A stretch of 64,000 nucleotides of DNA from Bacteroidota bacterium (GTDB lineage: Bacteria; Bacteroidota; Bacteroidia; 2-12-FULL-35-15). The DNA lies in assembly GCA_003151815.1 (NCBI GenBank), contig PLYN01000033.1:1-64000 (forward strand), given 5' to 3'. Positions 17,732 through 24,546 of this stretch are shown in pieces. The translations under genes were made by a program, and so were the position numbers. The notes below the pieces were generated by a model, which was not told the DNA's origin, made no database searches, and worked only from the letters and a program-made list of their open reading frames with translations. Numbering within the stretch: position 1 is the stretch's first letter; each line of letters begins with the position of its first letter.

Positions 17732-18501
17732 ACAAATATCAGGGAACAGGAAATGATTTTATTATCATTGATAATCGCGATCTAAAATTTAATCGTGCAG
17801 ACAATAAGTTGGTGGCAAAATTATGTGACCGACGTTTTGGAATTGGCGCTGATGGATTGATGTTGTTGCAAACGAAAGCCGGATACGATTTTGAAATGGT
17901 ATATTATAATTCTGATGGTAATGAAAGCAGTATGTGTGGTAATGGCGGACGTTGTATTGTAGAGTTTGCACGCACATTGGGTTTGGTGAATGAGAAAGCT
18001 CACTTTATTGCTATTGATGGAGAGCACGAAGCTTTGGTAAAACCTGGTTTTATTACTCTTAAAATGAAAGATGTTAATGACATCGAATTGCATTCCGATT
18101 TTTCTTTTTTAAATACAGGTTCTCCGCATTATGTTGCATTTGTGGATAATGTAGCCACTTACAATGTATTTGAAGAAGGTAAAAAAATACGCAATAATGA
18201 TCGCTTTAAAGTTGAAGGTACCAATGTAAATTTCATTGAAAAAATAAATAGTGATCTGTTTGTACGAACCTATGAACGTGGTGTGGAAGGTGAAACGTAT
18301 TCATGTGGAACAGGAGTGACAGCGGCAGCTTTGGTGGCCGCTATTAAAAATGTATCAACAGAAAAAAATTATTGCAATATAAAAACATTGGGTGGAAATT
18401 TAAAAGTTAAATTCAATAAACAATCCGATAATTCATTTACAGATGTTTGGTTGGAAGGTCCTGCAACATTTGTATTTAAAGGAGATATTGAATTAAAATA
18501 G
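17722..18501 (+). CDS. dapF: diaminopimelate epimerase
   Basis: DapF interconverts LL- and meso-diaminopimelate for lysine and peptidoglycan synthesis. The two catalytic cysteines lie in MCGNGGRC and SCGTGVTAAALVAA; NFYKYQGTGNDFIIID is the family N-terminus. I prefer the TTG at 17722 as the start. An upstream in-frame start at 17695 would add nine residues that are only translated heptamer repeat (LNFKLSTL). With the TTG the protein has 259 residues, close to the family length. The TAG stop touches a second heptamer array downstream. Confidence 0.93.
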   Translation: MNFYKYQGTGNDFIIIDNRDLKFNRADNKLVAKLCDRRFGIGADGLMLLQTKAGYDFEMVYYNSDGNESSMCGNGGRCIVEFARTLGLVNEKAHFIAIDGEHEALVKPGFITLKMKDVNDIELHSDFSFLNTGSPHYVAFVDNVATYNVFEEGKKIRNNDRFKVEGTNVNFIEKINSDLFVRTYERGVEGETYSCGTGVTAAALVAAIKNVSTEKNYCNIKTLGGNLKVKFNKQSDNSFTDVWLEGPATFVFKGDIELK

Positions 18502-18649
18502 AAGGCAGAAGGTAGAAGACAGAAAAGAAGAAGAAGAATTATTACTCAGAATAAATAATTAATTTATAATTTAAAGAGACTATTAGATATGATAAAGAAA
18601 ATTTCAAAACGAAGCCTTCTATATTCTAACTTCTGTCTTCTAACTTCTT
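18501..18649. repeat. inverted pair of CTTCTNN heptamer arrays
   Basis: The left array (18501-18535) starts GAAGGCA, GAAGGTA, GAAGACA, GAAAAGA. The right array (18615-18649) runs CCTTCTA, TATTCTA, ACTTCTG, TCTTCTA, ACTTCTT. Both have an exact 7-base period, are complementary in sense, and enclose about 79 unique bases between dapF and the acetyltransferase gene. Confidence 0.8.
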
Positions 18650-18656
18650 TTTTAAT

Positions 18657-19199
18657 ATGAAACTCAACGGGCAACATATTTTACTTCGGGCGCTAGAGCC
18701 TTCTGATATTGATGTTTTGTACAATTGGGAAAACAATACCGAGACATGGAAAATAAGTAATACTCAAACTCCCTTTTCACAATTTGTTCTGGAAGAGTAT
18801 ATAATAAGTGCACATCAGGATATTTATTCTGCTAAACAATTAAGATTAATGATTGACCTTTTACCTAATCCATCTTCAAATGAAGAAGGAAACAGAGCGA
18901 TTGGTTGCATCGATCTTTTTGATTTTGATGCCAATCATCAACGTGCCGGTGTCGGAATTTTGATTGCTGAAAATGGAGACAGAAGACATGGTTACGCTTC
19001 CGAAGCATTGAAAATATTAATTGAGTATTGTTTTACCTCTTTGAATTTACATCAATTGTATTGTAACATAACTGTAGATAATGAACCAAGTGTTTTGTTG
19101 TTTCAGCAGCATGGTTTCCAGGTTGCAGGAATTAAAAGACAATGGATAAGGGAGGGAGCTAAGTTTAAAGATGAATTGTTTTTGCAAAAGATGAGATAA
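18657..19199 (+). CDS. GNAT-family N-acetyltransferase (RimJ/RimL-like)
   Basis: The 180-residue acetyltransferase begins LNGQHILLRALEPSDIDVLY. The acetyl-CoA-binding region is GVGILIAENGDRRHGYASEA and the C-terminal strand is LFQQHGFQVAGIKRQW. Such proteins acetylate protein N-termini, small molecules or antibiotics; the substrate is not visible. Residues about 68-79 (LLPNPSSNEEGN) lengthen a loop before IGCIDLFDF. They look like an aged copy of the family A palindrome (18857-18893). Confidence 0.88.
   Translation: MKLNGQHILLRALEPSDIDVLYNWENNTETWKISNTQTPFSQFVLEEYIISAHQDIYSAKQLRLMIDLLPNPSSNEEGNRAIGCIDLFDFDANHQRAGVGILIAENGDRRHGYASEALKILIEYCFTSLNLHQLYCNITVDNEPSVLLFQQHGFQVAGIKRQWIREGAKFKDELFLQKMR
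18857..18893 (+). repeat. probable degenerate family A palindrome inside the GNAT gene
   Basis: When aligned by eye with the copy at 3005-3041, about 26 of 37 positions match. The translation LPNPSSNEEGN mirrors LTPNPSPTGEG. The core TCTTCAAATGAAGA keeps most of the hairpin, including one base pair changed on both sides. Confidence 0.5.
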
Positions 19200-19247
19200 A
19201 TTGTAAATTTTAAAACCTTCAACCAACAGGTTAGTTAGAAGTATTGT

Positions 19248-20303
19248 ATGGCAAAACCGACAACCACATTTTCTAAAAAAGTAATTACTTCCATAATCCT
19301 TATTCTGATTATTTCGTGTGGAATAGGAGGGTATTTTGCTTACAAAGCCATTTATCAGGCTAACGTGAATTTAGGTGATAAAAAATCTCAAATAATTTAC
19401 ATTCCTACCGGCTCCAACTTTACTGACGTGATACGTATTTTAAGTGAAAATAATATCTTAAAAGATCGTGCAAGTTTTGAATTTCTGGCAGAAAAAAAGA
19501 AATATATAAATGCTGTAAGGCCCGGTAAGTACCGCATATTGGCGAAGATGAACAACAATGCGTTGATCAATCTGTTAAGGGCCGGAATTCAAGAGCCCGT
19601 TGAACTTAATTTTAATGGAATAAGAACAAAAACTCAACTTGTTTCCCGATTGTGCAGACGCATTGAAGCTGATTCTCTTTCATTGATGCACGCGATGAAT
19701 GATAATGGTTATTTAAAAAAATACGGTTTTAATTCGGACAATGTTCAGGCACTGTTTATCCCTAATACCTATCAATTTTATTGGAACACTTCGGTGAATG
19801 AATTTTTTGAACGGATGGCCAAAGAATACAAAACCTTTTGGACAGTTGCCAGAAAAAAGAAAGCAAAAGCAATTGGGTTTTCACAAACGGATGTTGCTAT
19901 TTTGGCTTCTATTGTTCAGGCAGAGCAGTGTTGCGATAAAGAGGAAAAGAAGATCATCGCCGGTTTATATATTAATCGCTTAAAGCAAAATATGCTGTTA
20001 CAATCTGATCCTACAGTAATTTTTGCATTAAATGATTTTTCTATTCAACGTGTTTCCTATGAGCAAACGCAAATGGACTTGCCTTATAATACTTATGTTC
20101 ATAAAGGATTACCTCCCGGACCAATTGGTTTTGCAATAGAATCATCCATTGATGCAGTTCTTAATTATTACAAAAATGATTATATCTATATGTGTGCAAA
20201 AGAAGATTTGTCGAGCAAACACAATTTTGCAAGAGAATACGACCAGCATTGTATGAATGCAAATAAATACAGGGAAGCAATGGATAGAAGAGGGATTCAT
20301 TAG
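19248..20303 (+). CDS. mltG: endolytic murein transglycosylase MltG
   Basis: MltG cuts nascent glycan strands and is thought to end their elongation. The 351-residue protein has an N-terminal membrane segment (about 12-33) and a LysM-like region (about 45-100). The YceG catalytic domain has the active glutamate in ASIVQAEQCC, then IIAGLYINRLKQNMLLQSDP and NTYVHKGLPPGPI. Length and motifs are normal. A palindromic hairpin starts right after the stop codon. Confidence 0.95.
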   Translation: MAKPTTTFSKKVITSIILILIISCGIGGYFAYKAIYQANVNLGDKKSQIIYIPTGSNFTDVIRILSENNILKDRASFEFLAEKKKYINAVRPGKYRILAKMNNNALINLLRAGIQEPVELNFNGIRTKTQLVSRLCRRIEADSLSLMHAMNDNGYLKKYGFNSDNVQALFIPNTYQFYWNTSVNEFFERMAKEYKTFWTVARKKKAKAIGFSQTDVAILASIVQAEQCCDKEEKKIIAGLYINRLKQNMLLQSDPTVIFALNDFSIQRVSYEQTQMDLPYNTYVHKGLPPGPIGFAIESSIDAVLNYYKNDYIYMCAKEDLSSKHNFAREYDQHCMNANKYREAMDRRGIH

Positions 20304-20323
20304 GGATCTATTAAATTAGATCC
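20304..20323 (+). terminator. palindromic hairpin after mltG
   Basis: GGATCTA and TAGATCC pair around a six-base AT loop, starting one base after the mltG stop. There is no strong T run, so the hairpin may only protect the 3' end. Confidence 0.45.
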
Positions 20324-20400
20324 TTCGCGGAGCCTGCCCTGAGCGAAGTCGGAGGGCTCAAGATCACAGAGCTTTGTCATGCTGACGAAGGACGCATCTT
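20324..20400. repeat. GAGCGAAG-type dispersed intergenic repeat
   Basis: The block holds CCTGAGCGAAGTCGGAGGG and GTCATGCTGACGAAGGACGC. Related word patterns occur in frame at 2456-2482 and between genes at 49541-49715. Confidence 0.5.
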
Positions 20401-20427
20401 GTTTTTTGTAAGCTTTTCTTATATTTG
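20398..20427 (+). promoter_or_regulatory. promoter for phosphoglucomutase
   Basis: CTTG (20398-20401) and TATATTTG (20420-20427) are 18 bases apart. The -7 element contains an in-frame TTG that could be mistaken for a start, so translation must begin downstream at 20440 or 20446. Confidence 0.55.
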
Positions 20428-20439
20428 CCACCTAAATTA

Positions 20440-21888
20440 ATGGATATGACAAAAATTAAATTTGGTACTGATGGCTGGAGAGCTATAATAGCAAAAGATT
20501 TTACGGTAGACAATGTTGCGAGAGTTACCATTGCTACGGCAGAATGGTTAAAGAAAAACTTTAAAAATCCAAGTGTAGTTGTTGGTCATGATTGTAGGTT
20601 TGCAGGTGAATTGTTCGCTGAAACAAGCGCTAAGGTATTTGCTGTAAATGGTATTAAAGTATTTCTTGCAACCCGCCCGACTGAACGAGGGCACTCGTTC
20701 GGGCAGGAAAATTTTATTTCCACACCGATGATCTCCTTGGGTACAAAAAATAAAGGAGCATCTTTAGGAATTGTAATTACGGCATCTCATAATCCCCCAT
20801 CTTATAATGGTTATAAACTTAAAGGAAGTTATGGTGGCCCATTGTTGCCGGATAAAATTCAGGAGATAGAAGATATTATTCCTGACACTAATTCAGTGGA
20901 CATTGAAAACCTATCGATCGCTGATTTTGTGAAATCCGGATTAATTGAATACATTGATCTGGAAACAATGTATGTAGACCATGTAGAGAAAAATTTCGAC
21001 ATGAATGCCATACGAAATACGAAAATGAATTTTGCTTACGATGCTATGTATGGTGCCGGGCAAAATGTGATGCGCAGGTTATTACCCGATATTACTTTTA
21101 TGCATTGCGATTATAATCCCGGATTTGACGGGCAAGCACCGGAACCGATCCATAAAAATTTAATTCCATTTTCTACCATGATCTCTGAAAGCGGTGATAT
21201 AGATTGCGGTTTAGCAACTGATGGAGATGCAGATAGAATTGGGTTATACGATAGCAAAGGGAACTTTGTGGATTCACATCATATTATTTTATTGTTGATA
21301 AGCTATCTTGTTAAAGAGAAAAAAATGAGTGGAAAAGTGGTGAATGCATTTTCGGTAACACCTCGTGTTAAAAAAATGTGTGAGCATTATGGTTTGGAGT
21401 ACCAGGTAGTAAAAATCGGATTCAAATACATTGCAGGCATCATGATCTCTGAAGATGTTTTATTAGGTGGTGAAGAGAGTGGAGGCATAGCCATAAAAGG
21501 TCATATTCCTGAACGTGATGGTATTTGGATGGGTTTGGTTATATGGGAATATATGGTGAAGTCGGGAAAATCACTGGATGCGTTAATTGAAGAAGTATAT
21601 AAAATTGTTGGTGCGTTTAAATTTGAACGTAGCGATATGCACTTAAAAGAAGAGGTTAAACAAGCTATTGTAGAAAACTGCAAAAATAATAAATACACTT
21701 CTTTTGGTCCTTATAAAGTGAAACGCATTGAAACAATTGACGGTTGGAAATATTTCTTTGACAACGATGAATGGATGATGATACGCGCTTCCGGCACCGA
21801 ACCGGTGTTGCGCAATTATGCAGAAGCGGAAACAACTGAAAAGGCTTTTGCAATTTTAAAGGCTGTTGAAAAAACGTTATTGGGCTAA
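20440..21888 (+). CDS. phosphoglucomutase/phosphomannomutase family protein
   Basis: This alpha-D-phosphohexomutase has 482 residues from the ATG at 20440. The phosphoserine loop is TASHNPPSYNGYK (serine 116), the metal site DGDADR, the sugar-binding loop GGEESGG and the phosphate-binding RASGTEPV. The start was chosen because an upstream TTG lies inside the promoter -7 element. Residues about 79-90 (RPTERGHSFGQE) are encoded by a palindrome and separate VFLA from NFISTPMIS, which are adjacent in relatives as I recall. The last 31 codons occur again 945 bases downstream with only silent changes. Confidence 0.93.
   Translation: MDMTKIKFGTDGWRAIIAKDFTVDNVARVTIATAEWLKKNFKNPSVVVGHDCRFAGELFAETSAKVFAVNGIKVFLATRPTERGHSFGQENFISTPMISLGTKNKGASLGIVITASHNPPSYNGYKLKGSYGGPLLPDKIQEIEDIIPDTNSVDIENLSIADFVKSGLIEYIDLETMYVDHVEKNFDMNAIRNTKMNFAYDAMYGAGQNVMRRLLPDITFMHCDYNPGFDGQAPEPIHKNLIPFSTMISESGDIDCGLATDGDADRIGLYDSKGNFVDSHHIILLLISYLVKEKKMSGKVVNAFSVTPRVKKMCEHYGLEYQVVKIGFKYIAGIMISEDVLLGGEESGGIAIKGHIPERDGIWMGLVIWEYMVKSGKSLDALIEEVYKIVGAFKFERSDMHLKEEVKQAIVENCKNNKYTSFGPYKVKRIETIDGWKYFFDNDEWMMIRASGTEPVLRNYAEAETTEKAFAILKAVEKTLLG
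20673..20707 (+). repeat. family C palindrome in frame in pgm
   Basis: CCGCCCGA, 17 bases, then TTCGGGCAGG. The spacing and arms match the element at 63766-63800 in parC, but the two are read in different frames. Confidence 0.75.
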
Positions 21889-21974
21889 TTAAGACGGGAC
21901 GCCTTGTTAAACAAAACATAGTGGGACGCTATGCTTAACTTAGGTAGCGTTAGCGGTTCGTTGTTTTTTTTCGA

Positions 21975-22286
21975 CTATACAATTGTAAATGATAACTTGC
22001 GTCCAAGTCCGATTTCTAATAGTCGGTAAAGTGTAGAAAGCTGAATGTCGCTGTGCCCGTTTTCAATTCTCGAAATAAAACTTTTTTTAGTCCCCGTTTT
22101 TTCTGCAAGTTGTTCTTGGGTCAGATGGGCTAAATGTCTTTCTTCTCTGATAATTTCACCGATTGCAAATGCTTTCGCTTTAATTTCAAATTCAGTCCGT
22201 TTGGTTGAACCTGATTTTCCATAACGCTTGTCAAGGTGTTCCTCAAAAGTCGTTATGTTTTTGTCTGCTTTGTTTTTTGCTTTCAT
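21975..22286 (-). CDS. higA: HigA-type antitoxin (XRE helix-turn-helix)
   Basis: The 103-residue protein has a C-terminal XRE domain: IIREERHLAHLTQEQLAEKT, then KKSFISRIENG and the segment DIQLSTLYRLLEIGL. It lies 7 bases downstream of a HigB-like toxin, toxin first, as is usual for higBA. The antitoxin should bind HigB and repress the shared promoter. The pair lies between two copies of the pgm 3' end. Confidence 0.88.
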   Translation of the reverse strand: MKAKNKADKNITTFEEHLDKRYGKSGSTKRTEFEIKAKAFAIGEIIREERHLAHLTQEQLAEKTGTKKSFISRIENGHSDIQLSTLYRLLEIGLGRKLSFTIV

Positions 22287-22293
22287 TTTCGGT

Positions 22294-22638
22294 CTATTTA
22301 TTTTTTTGTTTAAAATACTCTGCTTTTAATTTCTCTGCTTTTTCAATTTCCGATTTCGGTGTCTTTTGTGTTTTCTTTTGAAACCCATTAAATAATACCA
22401 CTACGCGTCCCTCGTCAAAACAGCAGAAAATACGGTAAATATTACTTCCTAATTCAATTCGTATTTCATACAAACCTGTCGTTCCTGTCATATGGTCTAG
22501 GAATTTTTTAGGGACTCTTTCAACTATGCTAATAAGAAAAAGCACTTCATCTATTTTACTCTTTGCTTTTTCGGTCTGTTGGTTAAAGAATTCGTCAAAG
22601 TAATGTTTATAATAAATAATTTGTCGTATTTTTTCCAT
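22294..22638 (-). CDS. higB: HigB/RelE-type toxin (phage Gp49-like)
   Basis: The 114-residue protein belongs to the RelE/HigB-like mRNA-cleaving toxins, seen from KKFLDHMTGTTGLYEIRIEL, then SNIYRIFCCFDEGRVVVLFNGF and a lysine-rich end. Family toxins cut mRNA at the ribosome. The start codon lies only four bases after a TAACTTTG -7 element, which suggests a leaderless message. HigA follows 7 bases downstream. Confidence 0.88.
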   Translation of the reverse strand: MEKIRQIIYYKHYFDEFFNQQTEKAKSKIDEVLFLISIVERVPKKFLDHMTGTTGLYEIRIELGSNIYRIFCCFDEGRVVVLFNGFQKKTQKTPKSEIEKAEKLKAEYFKQKNK

Positions 22639-22642
22639 TATA

Positions 22643-22673
22643 CAAAGTTAACTAATAATGGAACATTAGCAAA
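22643..22673 (-). promoter_or_regulatory. promoter of higBA
   Basis: On the minus strand TTTG (22670-22673) and TAACTTTG (22643-22650) are 19 bases apart. Only four bases separate the -7 element from the higB ATG. Confidence 0.7.
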
Positions 22674-22736
22674 GTATATTTTAAGAAATTTTCGAGTGAG
22701 TGTAGTCATTGTGTAATTTCACAATGAGGGGTTACA

Positions 22737-22833
22737 CGGCACCGAACCCGTGTTGCGCAATTATGCAGAAGCAGAAACAACTGAAAAGGCTTTTGCGATA
22801 TTAAAAGCAGTAGAAAAAACGTTATTGGGTTAA
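22737..22833 (+). pseudogene. second copy of the 3' end of pgm
   Basis: These bases repeat 21792-21888 and encode the same 31 residues, GTEPVLRNYAEAETTEKAF and onward to the same stop codon. There are eight differences, all in third codon positions. The copy begins abruptly at the phosphate-binding GTEP codons after unrelated sequence. The similarity continues past the stop into the following hairpin. It is the leftover end of a pgm allele after insertion or replacement that brought in higBA. Confidence 0.9.
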
Positions 22834-22858
22834 TTAAGGCGGGACGTCCTGTTAAACA

Positions 22859-22881
22859 AAGCGTAGCGAGACGCTACGCTT
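22859..22881 (+). terminator. hairpin after the pgm end copy
   Basis: AAGCGTAGCG and CGCTACGCTT form a perfect 10-base stem with a three-base loop. A weaker version of the same hairpin follows the working pgm gene at about 21915-21936. Confidence 0.6.
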
Positions 22882-22893
22882 AAAGGGGTTCTT

Positions 22894-23682
22894 CTACTTA
22901 ATAATAAATGAATTGGGGAGCATTAATAAAAAAGGCATTGCCTTGGTGTAATCTAGTTGCTCATAAAACATACCTAACCTGTTTAGGTTTTTGTAATAGT
23001 TATTTACGTTGCTGTAATAATTTAATTCACTTTGTAAATACCAAGCCTTTTTACCTAGTTTTTCGGCAATAAACCATTTTTCTAGTAATCGTCCCGATCT
23101 TCCGTTCCCATCTTCAAATGGGTGAATATTTACAAATACAATATGAATAAACGAAGCAAAATAAAATACTTCTTGGTGCGTCAATTTTTGTTTTTTTAAT
23201 TGCTCAATATCTTTCCAAAGTAAATCCATCATTTTTTTTACTTCCTTAACATTAGCTGCTTCGTACTGTATTCGACCCGTTTTATGCTCCATTACAACCA
23301 TATTGCCTTTTCGGAAAACTCCTAGCTTTGTTTTTGGTAATAAATGCTTGGCAAGCAATATATGTGCTTTTAAAAAATTAGCATTAGTTAGTTCGTTTTT
23401 TTGTGCAAACAAATATGCCTTATATAAATCATTGGGTTTTTGAACTAAATCGGGTAGGTATGCAATATTGAGCATTTTATGCTTAATGTAACTATCTACT
23501 TCCATTTGTTCGCCTTCAATTCTGGAAGATGCAATAGCAGATACCGAAGCATAAAAACTAAAAGTCTTTGTAGATATTTCAGCATCCTGCAATTTATCAA
23601 ATGCAGAAGATAAATCTTTATTTATATGCGAGATATATTGCTCGAGTAAATCAGTAGGTATAATTTTTAATTTTTCTTTCAT
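22894..23682 (-). CDS. Fic-family protein
   Basis: The 262-residue protein has the Fic catalytic motif HPFEDGNGRSGR at 187-198, complete for AMP transfer from ATP to a target protein. The N-terminal inhibitory helix motif SSRIEG (52-57) fits the (S/T)xxxE(G/N) signature of self-inhibited Fic proteins with an N-terminal lock. Its target is unknown. It converges on pgm and lies next to higBA, in what looks like an accessory patch. No separate antitoxin gene is needed if the inhibitory helix is internal. Confidence 0.9.
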   Translation of the reverse strand: MKEKLKIIPTDLLEQYISHINKDLSSAFDKLQDAEISTKTFSFYASVSAIASSRIEGEQMEVDSYIKHKMLNIAYLPDLVQKPNDLYKAYLFAQKNELTNANFLKAHILLAKHLLPKTKLGVFRKGNMVVMEHKTGRIQYEAANVKEVKKMMDLLWKDIEQLKKQKLTHQEVFYFASFIHIVFVNIHPFEDGNGRSGRLLEKWFIAEKLGKKAWYLQSELNYYSNVNNYYKNLNRLGMFYEQLDYTKAMPFLLMLPNSFIIK

Positions 23683-23814
23683 CTTAGGTATTCATCATGC
23701 CAAGTTGTTTGTATACTAATTTTATTGATGGTCAGACTTATTCTACTTTTATAATTTCATAATACAGTCTAACCGCACATAAAAATATAAATATTTCCGA
23801 AGTTCATCGCAAGC

Positions 23815-23908
23815 GCTAACACTTTCTGCCGCTGAAAAAATGCGCTTGCAACTTGCACGAACTCCGCATTTTTTTAAGGCGCTGTTACCAGCTGACGTTT
23901 ATGTTAGC
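23815..23908 (-). other. attC-like imperfect palindrome
   Basis: GCTAACA (23815-23821) and TGTTAGC (23902-23908) bound a region with an inner stem AAAAAATGCG / CGCATTTTTT. The outer box overlaps the last codons of the membrane protein gene, as in integron cassettes. The core boxes deviate from the RYYYAAC / GTTRRRY consensus and no integrase gene is in the window, so this is tentative. Confidence 0.35.
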
Positions 23909-24408
23909 AACTTGATTATTTTTTGTAAGTTTCTTCTGTCCCGAAATAAAGTAAAAGGCTGAAAAGATGGTACAACCCTCACATTAACTAATATTATATC
24001 CCTATCGAAAAGTAATGTAATTTCTGAACCATAAGAAAAGAAAGTCATTGGTTCACTGGCGTCAATTTTATATAGTTCATAATCGACAGTTGAACGGAGG
24101 AGTTTAAAATTACTCTTAATTAATTCATGTGCTTTGTCCAATGTTAAATCAGACTTAGGGTTTATAGAGTGAAATCTTCTTGATGTTGTTAGTTTTTTTT
24201 GGAAAAGGATCGAAACTAAGATGGCAAAAAGTAACAATAAAATCCCGACAAATAATTCAACTGGTTCTTTACCAAATTTAATAATTGTCAAGCTCATTAC
24301 TGCAAAAAACAAAGGGATCATAAATATAGAATAGTTCAAATAGTCATAGAAATTTCTCGGATATTCCTTATGCACCTTTATATATTCTACTAGTTCTTTG
24401 TCACTCAT
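23899..24408 (-). CDS. small hypothetical membrane protein
   Basis: The 169-residue protein has two membrane segments (about 28-46 and 52-70), then a cytoplasmic-like part with YGSEITLLFDRDIILVNVRV. I recognise no family. It lies alone between an attC-like palindrome and a second perfect hairpin. The words TGTTACCAGC and GCTGGTAACA occur in inverted orientation on either side. It belongs to the accessory patch with Fic and HigBA. Confidence 0.6.
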   Translation of the reverse strand: MSDKELVEYIKVHKEYPRNFYDYLNYSIFMIPLFFAVMSLTIIKFGKEPVELFVGILLLLFAILVSILFQKKLTTSRRFHSINPKSDLTLDKAHELIKSNFKLLRSTVDYELYKIDASEPMTFFSYGSEITLLFDRDIILVNVRVVPSFQPFTLFRDRRNLQKIIKLLT

Positions 24409-24440
24409 GGTTCTTTTACGCTTGCTGGTAACATTTCGCT

Positions 24441-24461
24441 AAACGCAACTTAGTTGCGTTT
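24441..24461. repeat. perfect hairpin upstream of the small membrane protein
   Basis: AAACGCAAC and GTTGCGTTT pair around TTA. It lies just after GCTGGTAACATTTCGCTAA, which echoes the attC-like site on the other side of the gene. Confidence 0.5.
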
Positions 24462-24546
24462 ATTTCCACCTTAGATGCAGGTTTTATACTCGATTACAAT
24501 TGCTTTGATAAGTAAATGTATAAAAAATTAAATTTCTTTACAGTTT

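Noticed and set aside
21937-22736. attC-like boxes around higBA (GCTTAAC and GTTAGCG near 21935-21955)
   Set aside because: The two words are only a few bases apart, form no long palindrome, and have no partner on the other side of the module.
22737-22833. A second, separate small gene at the pgm end copy
   Set aside because: It has no start codon and its protein is identical to the pgm C-terminus; it is a gene-end remnant.
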